From an uncultured Lachnospiraceae bacterium (lineage in GTDB: Bacteria > Bacillota > Clostridia > Lachnospirales > Lachnospiraceae): a stretch of DNA of 64,000 nucleotides. A model generated the notes under the pieces. It saw only the letters and a list, made by a program, of their open reading frames with translations, searched no databases and had not been told where the DNA came from. A program made the translations under genes and the position numbers. The stretch is from assembly GCA_900546325.1 (NCBI GenBank), contig URCR01000004.1, positions 1 to 64,000 of the forward strand, written 5' to 3'. Shown here one piece after another: positions 52,830 to 61,822 of the stretch (the stretch's first letter is position 1; each line of letters opens with the position of its first letter).

Positions 52830-54050
52830 CTATTTTCTCTCAGCCTCTTCCATATAGGTTGGAAGCATATTCTCCTCTGACTGAATGATTCTGTTTCCAA
52901 TATATTGGAAACTGTTCTCCCCCTGCCGCCTTACGGTGACTTCATGCACAAACGCACAGTCGGTCATCCGCTCTTTCCAGACTGCCTCTACCGTCATTGT
53001 CAGCGTTCCATCCGGATTCTCCTTGTACGCAGTCACCTCCGGTACCGGAATGTTCGTAATGTTATATCTCCGGTACAACATTTCTTCCCGCAGATAACAG
53101 TTCTTTTCCGGCTGATACTCCTGTCTTCCCCGAAGGATTTCCACCGGAACCGAAAGACGGCTCTGAATTACCGATTCAAATTCCTGTGCCGGAATCCCAT
53201 CCGGATATGCGTCGTCCGGCGGATAATTTCCATTCTGCACCCGGTAAAATTCTTCAAACAGCGACCGAAAATCCAGCCTGTCATAATTCTTCTCATTCCA
53301 CTCTTCAAAAAACAATCCGCCATTGTAGTATCCGGTCTGCGAAATATAGTTTCTGCACACTTCTCTTAAATGCTCCGGAATCGGTTCCATCCGAATGGCA
53401 TCGACTGCGTCCTCTCCGTCATAACCTGCGGGACGGTATTTTTTGTAGATCAAATATCCTTTCTCCGTCACCTTCCACTCCTTTGCCGCATAGCGTTCCA
53501 TATAGGAAATAAACCGGTCTTCTTCCTCTCTGCTCAGAACGACATTGGTTACCATCAGCTCTTTTCCGTCAAAAGCCAGATCAGTCTGCCGGATTCCATT
53601 CCTTTCCAGCACCCGGTAAAAGCGAATGGTTCCGTCTCTGCCATTTTCCATCTCTTCACAGAACTTTCTTAGCTTCTCCGGATTCTGCAAATTGGTCTGA
53701 TTATTTTCATCTATTATAATATACCCCCGTTTTCCCATTTTTTCCACCATCTCTTCTAAAGAAATTTCCGGCTTTTCCTTATAAATCTTCTGATAGTCCT
53801 GCACCGCTGCTTCCACCTCCTTCAGCAAAGTCTCCTGCTCTGCTTTCTGAATTTCCCCGGACACCTCCGTTTTCTCCTTCTCCTCTGCCTGACTTTTCTC
53901 CCCTGAACCCTTCCCGGATAGTTGTGTTTTGCTTTCTCCTGTGCAGTCACATCCCTGCGCGCAGACAGCCAGAAGAACTGTTGTCACAGACAGCAGAAAC
54001 CACCTTCTCCCGTATTTCTTTGTTCTGCCTGTCTCTTGTCCGATTTTCAT
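52830..54050 (-). CDS. exported protein of unknown function, first gene of PBP operon
   Basis: A 406-residue protein starting MKIGQETGRTKKYGRRWFLL, with a hydrophobic signal (about 17-32) and an AQGC segment that may be a lipobox, followed by a charged Lys/Glu-rich linker and a soluble domain. The C-terminal part has several conserved-looking aromatic stretches (GYYNGGLFFEEWN). It may belong to the DUF6070 family, but I am not certain. The ATG at 54050 follows GGGGAG. Lying between operator and PBP, it probably assists wall synthesis or senses it. Confidence 0.75.
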   Translation of the reverse strand: MKIGQETGRTKKYGRRWFLLSVTTVLLAVCAQGCDCTGESKTQLSGKGSGEKSQAEEKEKTEVSGEIQKAEQETLLKEVEAAVQDYQKIYKEKPEISLEEMVEKMGKRGYIIIDENNQTNLQNPEKLRKFCEEMENGRDGTIRFYRVLERNGIRQTDLAFDGKELMVTNVVLSREEEDRFISYMERYAAKEWKVTEKGYLIYKKYRPAGYDGEDAVDAIRMEPIPEHLREVCRNYISQTGYYNGGLFFEEWNEKNYDRLDFRSLFEEFYRVQNGNYPPDDAYPDGIPAQEFESVIQSRLSVPVEILRGRQEYQPEKNCYLREEMLYRRYNITNIPVPEVTAYKENPDGTLTMTVEAVWKERMTDCAFVHEVTVRRQGENSFQYIGNRIIQSEENMLPTYMEEAERK

Positions 54051-54135
54051 CCTCGTCTCCCCTTTCTTGTTCCTCTGTTTTCCAGAGCAAAACAGCTGCC
54101 ACTGCTGCCGTACACGGATCCTTTGGCACACTTTT

Positions 54136-54149
54136 CTTACATATGTAAG
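54136..54149 (-). promoter_or_regulatory. BlaI/MecI-type operator 2
   Basis: CTTACATATGTAAG is a perfect 14-base palindrome with the TACA-N2-TGTA core recognised by BlaI and MecI. It lies about 40 bases downstream of the probable transcription start. Confidence 0.68.
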
Positions 54150-54159
54150 ATTTCTCTTT

Positions 54160-54194
54160 AAAAAGATAAGAAAGCGCCCCGCTTTCCTATCTTT
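54160..54194 (-). terminator. hairpin between the glycosyltransferase and PBP operons
   Basis: AAAGATAGGAAAGCG pairs with CGCTTTCTTATCTTT (one wobble) over GGG, with a run of T on the minus strand. It terminates transcripts of the upstream glycosyltransferase gene. The PBP operon promoter start falls inside its 5' arm, so PBP mRNA carries only part of it. Confidence 0.75.
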
Positions 54195-54195
54195 A

Positions 54196-54224
54196 ATATT
54201 ACATTTGTAGTATTTAATTGTCAA
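54196..54224 (-). promoter_or_regulatory. promoter of the PBP operon
   Basis: TTGACA (complement of 54219-54224), 17 bases, TAATAT (complement of 54196-54201). Confidence 0.8.
54197..54212 (-). promoter_or_regulatory. BlaI/MecI-type operator 1
   Basis: TACTACA-AA-TGTAATA lies between the -35 and -10 boxes. It has the TACA-N2-TGTA core and flanks of the S. aureus mec and bla operators (TACTACA/TGTAGTA, TTACA/TGTAA), in the same position relative to the promoter. Confidence 0.75.
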
Positions 54225-54256
54225 TCCTTTTTTCTTCTGTCTGCCGATTATTCTCT

Positions 54257-54955
54257 CTACTCCGACTGTTCCAGAATCGCCGTCCGCTCTTCCTCCGTGA
54301 GCATTCCGTTTTTTACCATCGTCGATAACACCTGCTGCTGTCTCTGTTTGGCAAGCTCTGGATTCTTCGTCGGCGCATAGACTGATGGTGCATTTGGGAT
54401 TCCTGCAAGCATTGTGCTCTCATAGTCAGTCATCTGCCCGGGTTCTTTTTGAAAATATCCAAGACTTGCCTCTCTCACACAGTCATATCCATCTCCAAAG
54501 TAAATGTGATTTACATACAATTCTAAAATCTCATCTTTTGTAAATTCTTTTTCCATCGCAACTGCCATAAACATCTCGGCAATCTTCCGCTCAATCGTCT
54601 GATCCATGTCAAAATAGAAATTTTTTGCCACCTGCTGCGTGATCGTACTTCCACCTTCCAACAGCTTTCCCGCACGGATATTGTGATAGAAAGCCCGTGC
54701 GATCCCGATCGGATCAATTCCTTTATGTCTGTAAAACCGTTTATCTTCCACTGATACAACCGCCTTCTTGTAAATCTCGGGAAGTTGTTCTGCCGCTACA
54801 AAATTTTCATCTTCCACTGTCTCTTTCCGTATCTGTGCAAGACTCTTCTCCTCCAGTGCCTCCCGGTACATCCGATAGCCCTTTCCGGCAATAAATCCCC
54901 CCGCACAGACAGCGATCAGAAGCACCAGTACCAATATCCGCCGAATGCATCTCAT
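54257..54955 (-). CDS. monofunctional peptidoglycan glycosyltransferase (GT51)
   Basis: A 232-residue GT51 enzyme without a transpeptidase domain. A signal anchor (about 7-25) precedes the catalytic domain with SVEDKRFYRHKGID (catalytic Glu) and LEGGSTITQQVAKNFYF. It polymerises lipid II into glycan strands. It lies directly before the PBP operon, so a glycan polymerase and a cross-linking enzyme are adjacent. GGAGGAG precedes the ATG at 54955. Confidence 0.92.
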   Translation of the reverse strand: MRCIRRILVLVLLIAVCAGGFIAGKGYRMYREALEEKSLAQIRKETVEDENFVAAEQLPEIYKKAVVSVEDKRFYRHKGIDPIGIARAFYHNIRAGKLLEGGSTITQQVAKNFYFDMDQTIERKIAEMFMAVAMEKEFTKDEILELYVNHIYFGDGYDCVREASLGYFQKEPGQMTDYESTMLAGIPNAPSVYAPTKNPELAKQRQQQVLSTMVKNGMLTEEERTAILEQSE

Positions 54956-55000
54956 ACGCTTCTCCTCCTTTGTTTGTCCTGCTTTTCTTTGTCTGATTCT

Positions 55001-55029
55001 AGTATAAAGGAACCCTTCCCATATCACAA
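55001..55029 (-). promoter_or_regulatory. promoter of the glycosyltransferase
   Basis: TTGTGA (complement of 55024-55029), 17 bases, TATACT (complement of 55001-55006). Confidence 0.6.
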
Positions 55030-55110
55030 GAAAAGGATTCCTTTAGATTTTTTTAAGCTTTTATGAATACTGCTTTTCACTGTCTGATGTTTCACCTGAT
55101 TCTCATCCTC

Positions 55111-55629
55111 TTACCATGTCACCTTCAGCTTAAAATCCTGGTCAATCTTACAGTGTCCCAAAGACAGACGCACCCCCTGTGTGCGCAGCAAACGGCAGAT
55201 TTCATGAAAAATTCGCATCACACTGTTCTCATTTGCCATATTCTCTTTGTATTTTTCGTAGTAAGAACGCTTTGTGAACATCGTAAGCTTCGGCAGTGAC
55301 GTCTTGATATTTCGCGCCACGATTTTCTCCTGTCCGATAAAATGGAATTCATTGAGCCAGCCTTCATGGGAGCCATTGTCAAGGTTTCTCGGAATTTCCC
55401 CGATCTCTTCCTTCGTCTCCTGAATCAGTTCATAAATTCCGTATACCGTGTCTCTATCCACCTTAAACATCTGCATCAGCTGGATATCATCAAACAGTTT
55501 GTAAGTACAGTATCTCAGATTTCCATTTCCAAAAAGTTCCAGTGAAAATCCGCCGTACTCTCCTTCCCAGCCCACAACCGGACTTGTCTGATAGGAAAAA
55601 ATCTTCATCTCCTTTGTCAATGTTGCCAT
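55111..55629 (-). CDS. unknown 172-residue protein
   Basis: I do not recognise this protein. It has no signal or membrane segment. The N-terminal half looks like beta strands (FSYQTSPVVGWEGEYGGFSL, GNLRYCTYKLFDD), the C-terminal half is helical. It lies 40 bases after the FliB gene on the same strand and may be cotranscribed. AT-rich codon use is like that of its neighbours. Confidence 0.75.
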   Translation of the reverse strand: MATLTKEMKIFSYQTSPVVGWEGEYGGFSLELFGNGNLRYCTYKLFDDIQLMQMFKVDRDTVYGIYELIQETKEEIGEIPRNLDNGSHEGWLNEFHFIGQEKIVARNIKTSLPKLTMFTKRSYYEKYKENMANENSVMRIFHEICRLLRTQGVRLSLGHCKIDQDFKLKVTW

Positions 55630-55669
55630 TTACTTCTAACCCCTTTTTCATTCTTTTTTACTTACCTCT

Positions 55670-56839
55670 CTATACTACTGCCAAAAGCGAACGCAGGCTG
55701 AAAAATTTTTCTCTCTGAAACAGTTCTTCCAGCCTCTTTAGATTCGCATCAGAGTGCTCTATCTCCTTCGCATACCGGTGTGCGATCTCTGCCAACGTCT
55801 CCACCTGCGGAAACTTTCCATTCTCAAGAAAAGCGGCAAATGCCATCTCCTGGATCAGTAGTGTGCTGACGGCTGCAAGTTTCACCTTCTCATACGCCAT
55901 CTCATCATAGACCGCTCCGCAGAAATAGGTGAAAATGAAATACACCATCAGCTGCTCCAGATAAATCTGCCAGCCTTCTTCCTTACAGACCTCTTCTTCA
56001 AACCGCGCAAACGACTCCCGGTAAGCCGCTTCTCCTTGTGTAAACAGCCTCTGTTCCACCGATTCTATGTAGGGCTTCCAGTCTGCTTTTAACACTTCCA
56101 GTTTTTCAAAGACTTGAAACATCTGACTCATTATCTCATAACGCGACACATTTTTTTGTCTAATTTTCTCTAATTTCTCTCTGAACTTCTCGCGGTTCTT
56201 CTCCTTTTGATAACGCTCGAGCAGCTGATCGATCTCAAAAAGAGATTCTCCCCGGATCCTTCTTTGCACATCGTGGGCGAGCGCCAGCACTTTCCCGGTC
56301 CGAAATTCCATCGGCTCCTTTCGCTCCTGCAGAATCCCTATCATTTCCTCCCGGACATCCATCAGCTTCGTAAATAGGAAAAAGTCAAATGACTCATACG
56401 TTTCTTCTCTGTCATCTTCTCTGTTTAAAAACCGAACCGGCTCTTCACTGCCAAGTATGATCTTGGCCGCCTCGACGCATGACAAGGAAAGTGAGATTTC
56501 CCGGATCCCCTCGTATTCTTCCGTATGGCGCGGATACCGTCTGCATGTCCGGCATAACATATGCGCTCCCGCTTCTGCATACAGATCACATAGATTTTCC
56601 TCATTTAAGAAAGCGCACCTTCCCTCATACTGTAAAAAGGCACCTTCTTTCCAGTCCACAGAATTTTTCATACGGTTCCCAAATGCGCCTGGTATCTTCT
56701 TATATTTTCTAAGTGACTTGTCATCAATCATGATCTGCCATCCGGCGCAGCAGGTATCTGTACATGCAGATGCAGTACACTGAAACTTCTTATAATAATG
56801 CGGCACAGTATATAACATCGTTCCTTCTATCCTTTCCAT
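55670..56839 (-). CDS. fliB: flagellin lysine-N-methylase (FliB family)
   Basis: A 389-residue protein with the FliB cysteine cluster: CTASACTDTCCAGWQI near the start, then GRCAFLNEENLCDLY and CRTCRRYPR. FliB methylates lysines of flagellin in Salmonella; in Clostridia, FliB-like genes are common also away from flagellar clusters. No flagellar gene is in the window, so the substrate is open. The first ATG (56839) has AGGAAAGG upstream; the ATG seven codons on is an alternative start. Confidence 0.85.
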   Translation of the reverse strand: MERIEGTMLYTVPHYYKKFQCTASACTDTCCAGWQIMIDDKSLRKYKKIPGAFGNRMKNSVDWKEGAFLQYEGRCAFLNEENLCDLYAEAGAHMLCRTCRRYPRHTEEYEGIREISLSLSCVEAAKIILGSEEPVRFLNREDDREETYESFDFFLFTKLMDVREEMIGILQERKEPMEFRTGKVLALAHDVQRRIRGESLFEIDQLLERYQKEKNREKFREKLEKIRQKNVSRYEIMSQMFQVFEKLEVLKADWKPYIESVEQRLFTQGEAAYRESFARFEEEVCKEEGWQIYLEQLMVYFIFTYFCGAVYDEMAYEKVKLAAVSTLLIQEMAFAAFLENGKFPQVETLAEIAHRYAKEIEHSDANLKRLEELFQREKFFSLRSLLAVV

Positions 56840-56898
56840 TCATTGCCTTTCCTCTATCTTATTTCCCCGAAAACTAAATGTCAAGCAAAAGGAGAGTG

Positions 56899-58467
56899 TT
56901 AAAACTCCACTCTCCTGCAATAGTTCCAAAGCCCTGCGGCAATCAGGATCATCAAAACCGTTTCCACCGCTCCGAGAATCTCCACCGGAAAGTCTCCCGC
57001 CAAAAGTGTCACTCCCACAAACGGAATACTCACAATGATTCCGAAAAGGAGGGCAAAAAGGGAGGCTGCACTCTGCTTGACTACGGTTGTCTCATTTGTC
57101 CAGTCATAGACCGGCAGTTTCAGATTGATAAACAATCCCCATACTGTCCCCGCAAAAGCTGCCGCCACCGGATAGGCAAACAATGTGATAAGCGCCAGTC
57201 CCGTAAAGTGAAACCGCACTGCAAGAAGTGCAGAGCTGATCAGCGCCGTCGGAATCTGAAGCAACAGGTTGAACAACATTTTCCCTTTATAAATTTCTTC
57301 CTTCGTGATTGGAAGTGATTTGAGAATCCACAGGCTTCTTCCTTCCAAAGACAGGGAAACACTTGTTGTGCATGTCATCATGATCAATGCACCAATGATC
57401 AGAGGGATGCTTCCTCTCAGCATCTGTTCCGGAATCTGCATTCCGATCATCCGCTCCAGATCCGCATCTGATACAAAGAATGCCGCCACTGCCAGCATCA
57501 GACTCATCAGCACACCGATTCCCATATTCACACAGTAAATGGCAGAACCGAAAAACCTCCTCGCCTCCTTCTGACAGACCGCTGTCACCGGATGCTTCGC
57601 CGTAATCTTCTCCACTCTATAATTTCCTTTTGTCCGGTGTGTCATCAGTCCTGTATTCATTTTCTTGTAATTTTTTGATACAAGCACAACAAAGACCAGA
57701 TACACCCCAACTGACAAAGCGACAAACAGAAGAAACGCGGTCAGATCTGTCTCTGCCACCCCGACGGAGAACCATTTTGCCGGAGGATAAATCTGATAGA
57801 TACTGTCTGCCAGCATTTTACTGACCGTCCCGATCTGTTCCGGTGTAAATCCCTCCTCAGGAATCACCGCCGTACTTCCAAAAGAAGCGGTAAGTACCGT
57901 CATACAGAACAATACTGTAAGAACTGTGGACACTGCATTTGCACTGCGAAATCTTGCTGAAATAAAGATGATCCCGGCTCCCACAAGTGTGGCTGCCGCT
58001 GTCGGGATCAGCGGAACAAGGAAGATTCCTGCAATCCACATCAGAATTGCCATGGCAGATTTCTGAGCCCACAGAAAATATCCGATCCCCATCGGCACAA
58101 GCACAAATGCTGTCATCCCCAGATGAAACAGATACATCAGAAGAAAGCGGCTCTCGATCACCGTCCGCGTCGGCACCGGAAGGGACATCAGCATCTCATA
58201 GTCCTTATAGGCAAACAGCACCCCGTTCGCCTTCAGCATCGTGAAAAAGAAGATCACGATCCCCGGCAGCATGACTGCGCATCCAGGTACAATCTCTTCC
58301 ATGCCAATGAGTCCAAGTCCAAAAGCCAGCCCAAACGAATAAGAAGCTAACATTGCAAGAAGCACCACATACATGGCCGCCAAAAAGATCTGTTTTGCTC
58401 CCCACTTCTTTTTCGGGGTCAGATTCTGAATCTGTATTTTCACTAACAACAGACATTTACTTCTCAT
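56899..58467 (-). CDS. ABC-2 type transporter permease
   Basis: A 522-residue polytopic protein with about 12 hydrophobic segments and no enzyme motif. The pairing with an ATPase gene that overlaps it by 11 bases identifies it as the membrane part of an exporter. This large single-chain type is widespread in Clostridia. Substrate unknown. Confidence 0.85.
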   Translation of the reverse strand: MRSKCLLLVKIQIQNLTPKKKWGAKQIFLAAMYVVLLAMLASYSFGLAFGLGLIGMEEIVPGCAVMLPGIVIFFFTMLKANGVLFAYKDYEMLMSLPVPTRTVIESRFLLMYLFHLGMTAFVLVPMGIGYFLWAQKSAMAILMWIAGIFLVPLIPTAAATLVGAGIIFISARFRSANAVSTVLTVLFCMTVLTASFGSTAVIPEEGFTPEQIGTVSKMLADSIYQIYPPAKWFSVGVAETDLTAFLLFVALSVGVYLVFVVLVSKNYKKMNTGLMTHRTKGNYRVEKITAKHPVTAVCQKEARRFFGSAIYCVNMGIGVLMSLMLAVAAFFVSDADLERMIGMQIPEQMLRGSIPLIIGALIMMTCTTSVSLSLEGRSLWILKSLPITKEEIYKGKMLFNLLLQIPTALISSALLAVRFHFTGLALITLFAYPVAAAFAGTVWGLFINLKLPVYDWTNETTVVKQSAASLFALLFGIIVSIPFVGVTLLAGDFPVEILGAVETVLMILIAAGLWNYCRRVEF

Positions 58468-59173
58468 GCTCCGTCACCTCCATAAAGAGATGCTCGAGAG
58501 ATGCATCTTTCAGGATCGTCTCCATCGCTCCGGAAACGACAAGCTTTCCACCCTTGATGATCGCTACCTTGTTGCAGAGTTTTTCCGCCACATCCAGCAC
58601 ATGGGTGGAAAAAAAGATTGCAGCCCCTCTCCGGCACATCTCGTGCATTGTGTTTTTCAAAAGCAGTGTCGCCTTTGGATCCAGTCCGACAAAAGGTTCA
58701 TCCAGGATCATCAGCTTTGGCTCATGGATCAATGCCGAGATGATCGCCAGCTTCTGCTTCATCCCGTGGGAATACGACGACACCGGATCTCCGAGCGCTC
58801 CTGTCAGTTCAAACTGATCTCCGTATTTTTGAATCCGCTCTTTCCTGACAGCTGCCTCCACCTCGAAAATGTCCCCGATAAAATTCAGATACTGGATCCC
58901 TGTCAGATGTTCGTAGAGATCCGGATTGTCGGGAATGTATGCCATACGCTTTTTGCACGCGACCGGGTCCTTCCGGATATCCATCCCATCAATCGTGATC
59001 GTTCCCTCCTCAAAGTCCAGCACACCTGCCACCGATTTGATGGTTGTACTTTTCCCTGCTCCATTGTGTCCGATAAATCCATAGATATCTCCTGCCTCCA
59101 CAAAGAGATTCAGATCATCAACTGCCTTTTTCCCGCCCTTATAACTTTTTGAAAAATGTTCGATCCGCAACAT
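58457..59173 (-). CDS. ABC transporter ATP-binding protein
   Basis: A 238-residue ATPase with Walker A GHNGAGKST, the signature SSYSHGMKQKLAI and Walker B LMILDEPFVGLDP. It is the nucleotide-binding subunit for the overlapping permease. The pattern YGFIGHNGAGKSTT is typical of ABC-2 drug or lantibiotic-type exporters. Confidence 0.93.
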   Translation of the reverse strand: MLRIEHFSKSYKGGKKAVDDLNLFVEAGDIYGFIGHNGAGKSTTIKSVAGVLDFEEGTITIDGMDIRKDPVACKKRMAYIPDNPDLYEHLTGIQYLNFIGDIFEVEAAVRKERIQKYGDQFELTGALGDPVSSYSHGMKQKLAIISALIHEPKLMILDEPFVGLDPKATLLLKNTMHEMCRRGAAIFFSTHVLDVAEKLCNKVAIIKGGKLVVSGAMETILKDASLEHLFMEVTEHEK

Positions 59174-59244
59174 ACTCGCTTCCCATCCTTTCTCTTCATA
59201 GTTTTCCGCATATGCCCTTTGATGCTTTCAACTGTATTATTGTT

Positions 59245-60192
59245 TTAATACAATATACTCTCTTTGTTTTCGGATGTCAAGACACGATTTCTCTCCAGAT
59301 ACTTTCGCGGAGATACTCCTGCCGCCTTTTTAAACGCTTTACTAAAATGATATTCGTCACAGTATCCGACTGCTGCCGCAATCTCACTCGACTTCATCGT
59401 CCCGGTCAGAAGAAGCTCTTTCGCCTTATTGATCCGTATCCGGTTCAGGTACTCAAAGATTGTGATTCCGGTCTGTTTTTTAAAGATCCGGTTCAGATAA
59501 TCAAAACTCATACTGCACAGATTTGCAATTCGTTCTCCGGTAATCTTCTGTCCGTAAGCGCCATATAAAAAATTCAGGATCAGCTGAACCTTTTCTCCGT
59601 GCTGCACCTGAATCTGATTCTCTTCCCTTTCACTGAAAACTGTATGCGAGTAGTATGCCGCCCCCTCCGCGAGCACCTCGATCAGTTTGCAGGAACAGAT
59701 TAGTTTAAAGTGCTCTTTCCGGTAAGTAAATGCATAGATCGCCTCCTCGATCAGTCTCTGTATCTTTTGCCGGACTCCCGGGTTTTCTATCCGCATCGTC
59801 TTTGGAAAGATCAGTTTTGATTTTTCATAAAATTCATATCCAAGCGGATCACACTGATAGAACAGCTTTCGGTTCTCCGACAATATTTCTCTGATCTTTT
59901 CCTCCGTACATGCAAGTTCCTGCAGCGTTTCCGCTCCAAAATGAATATAGTAATATGCGCACTCCGATTCTCTGTAACCGACATGTGTCATACCTGGCTG
60001 CAGCAAGATATATTCTCCCTCACGGATCTCATACTTCCTGTCTCCTTCTTTCAGATACATTGTCCCCTGTCTGACAAAATACAAAATGTACTCCTCCGCC
60101 GTCCGCAGAAAATGCATCCATCCTTCCTGCATTGCGGTTTTGTTCATGTATGATATTTTCGGAATCTGCTCTGTCTTCAGGCAAAAATACAT
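59245..60192 (-). CDS. AraC family transcriptional regulator
   Basis: A 315-residue regulator with an N-terminal cupin-like sensing domain (about 30-90, LYFVRQGTMYLKEGDRKYEI) and a C-terminal double helix-turn-helix (about 205-300, NLCSMSFDYLNRIFKKQTG, EIAAAVGYCDEYHFSKAFKK). These proteins often sense sugars or small metabolites. It is divergent from the MATE gene at 60361, with 168 bases between start codons, so control of that pump is likely. Confidence 0.92.
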   Translation of the reverse strand: MYFCLKTEQIPKISYMNKTAMQEGWMHFLRTAEEYILYFVRQGTMYLKEGDRKYEIREGEYILLQPGMTHVGYRESECAYYYIHFGAETLQELACTEEKIREILSENRKLFYQCDPLGYEFYEKSKLIFPKTMRIENPGVRQKIQRLIEEAIYAFTYRKEHFKLICSCKLIEVLAEGAAYYSHTVFSEREENQIQVQHGEKVQLILNFLYGAYGQKITGERIANLCSMSFDYLNRIFKKQTGITIFEYLNRIRINKAKELLLTGTMKSSEIAAAVGYCDEYHFSKAFKKAAGVSPRKYLERNRVLTSENKESILY

Positions 60193-60360
60193 CGATGTCC
60201 TTCTCCTTTCGTTTTTCCCATATTTCTTTCTCTTTTTTAAGAATACCTAAAATATCGTTATAGTACAAGAACTATGCGTTATTTTACATGTACAAAGTAA
60301 AGACTTTGTTCTATTCTATCACTTGCAGTATCAATCACTTTGTTCAGAAGGGAGATTTTT

Positions 60361-61704
60361 ATGGAAAAAGATCTGACAACCGGAAATATTTTTCAACGTA
60401 TTTTAATTTTTGCATTTCCGATTTTCATTGGAAATGTGTTTCAACAGCTTTATAATATGGCAGACAGTATTATCGTCGGCCGTTTTGTCGGAAAGGATGC
60501 CTTTGCCGCAGTAGGCTCCACAGGCTCGTTAAACTTTCTCATCATCGGGTTTGTGCTCGGGTTGAGCAGTGGTCTCTGCATCCCGGTTGCACAACGCTAT
60601 GGTGCAAATAAATTATCGGATATGCGCAGGAAGATCGCTGCGGCAGTACAGATTTCCATCGTGCTTGGAATCGGACTGACGATCATCATCGCCTGCTCCA
60701 CCGGCGCACTTCTGCGCCTGATGCAGACACCGGACAGCATTTATAAAGATGCTTACACTTACATCTTCATTATTTTTCTTGGAATCCCTGCCACACTTCT
60801 CTACAATGTGCCGGCAAATATTTCCCGTGCACTCGGCGACAGCAAGATTCCACTGTACTTTTTACTGTTTTCTGCATTTATGAATGTCGTTCTGGATCTG
60901 ATTTTTGTCTGTATCTTTCACATGGGTGTTGCCGGAACCGCGATCGCAACTGTCATTTCCCAGGCATTATCCGGTATCCTCTGTATCGTCTATCTGAAAA
61001 AGAAATACGACATCCTCACATTTGAGAAAGAAGAGTGGGCGGTAGATCTCTATTCCATCCGCCAGTCCACGGTCATCGGAATTCCGATGGGACTTCAGTT
61101 TTCCATCACAGCGATCGGAAGTGTCATCCTCCAGAGTGCGGTAAACCTGCTCGGCGCCGATGCGGTTGTTGCAGTCAATGCTGCCATGAAGATTTTGATG
61201 ATCTTCACACAGCCATTTGAAGCACTCGGAGCGACCCTTGCAACTTACTCCGGACAGAACCTCGGAGCCGGCAAAATCGACCGGATCCGGAACGGAGTGA
61301 AGATTTCCATGGTTTTCTCTATCGTCTGCTCTGTCGTGCTGATGATTCTGATCAACCTTGTCTGTCTGCCGATGTCACTGCTCTTTATGAAGCAGAGCGA
61401 TATGACTCCGTACATTACCGAATGCATCCGAAAGCTTCTGTTCTTTAACAGCTGTACCTTCTTTCCGCTCGCCTCCCTGCTGATTCTCAGAAACACTCTG
61501 CAGGGACTCGGCCACAGTGTCATTGCCATGGGTGCCGGACTCTTTGAAATGTTTGCCCGGACAATTGTTGCATTTTTGTCAGCAACATTCGGTTACGCTG
61601 CCATCTGCTTCGCAAACCCGGCAGCGTGGGTCGCAGCAAATGTGATCCTCGTTCCGCTTTATTTTTACACAATGAAGAAACTGAAACTCCGGAACTTCTC
61701 TTAA
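60361..61704 (+). CDS. MATE family efflux transporter
   Basis: A 447-residue MATE pump with 12 predicted membrane segments. MEKDLTTGNIFQRILIFAFP at the start and PIFIGNVFQQLYNMADSIIV follow the NorM/DinF-like subfamily. The ATG at 60361 has AAGGGAG upstream; the GTG/ATG-like starts before it are less suitable. Divergent to an AraC regulator. It shares little beyond the family with the MATE at 2053-3435. A terminator follows at 61744-61797. Confidence 0.92.
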   Translation: MEKDLTTGNIFQRILIFAFPIFIGNVFQQLYNMADSIIVGRFVGKDAFAAVGSTGSLNFLIIGFVLGLSSGLCIPVAQRYGANKLSDMRRKIAAAVQISIVLGIGLTIIIACSTGALLRLMQTPDSIYKDAYTYIFIIFLGIPATLLYNVPANISRALGDSKIPLYFLLFSAFMNVVLDLIFVCIFHMGVAGTAIATVISQALSGILCIVYLKKKYDILTFEKEEWAVDLYSIRQSTVIGIPMGLQFSITAIGSVILQSAVNLLGADAVVAVNAAMKILMIFTQPFEALGATLATYSGQNLGAGKIDRIRNGVKISMVFSIVCSVVLMILINLVCLPMSLLFMKQSDMTPYITECIRKLLFFNSCTFFPLASLLILRNTLQGLGHSVIAMGAGLFEMFARTIVAFLSATFGYAAICFANPAAWVAANVILVPLYFYTMKKLKLRNFS

Positions 61705-61743
61705 CAGGGAAAAAAGGAATACACCGATATCTCCGAATCATGC

Positions 61744-61797
61744 AAAAAGGATTTTGCGAGGATCTTTCCATTGAAGATTCCTGCAAAATCCTTTTTT
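61744..61797. terminator. bidirectional terminator between MATE and the PF06541 gene
   Basis: AAAAAGGATTTTGC pairs with GCAAAATCCTTTTT around an inner GAGGATCTT/AAGATTCCT stem, T runs on both strands. Confidence 0.92.
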
Positions 61798-61822
61798 CGT
61801 CTTTCTTTTTATTTCCTTTGTT

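Noticed and set aside
54051..54224. Longer N-terminus (58 residues) for the first gene of the PBP operon
   Set aside because: It would start inside the -35 box and run across the hairpin and both operators; the ATG at 54050 has GGGGAG and starts a signal sequence.
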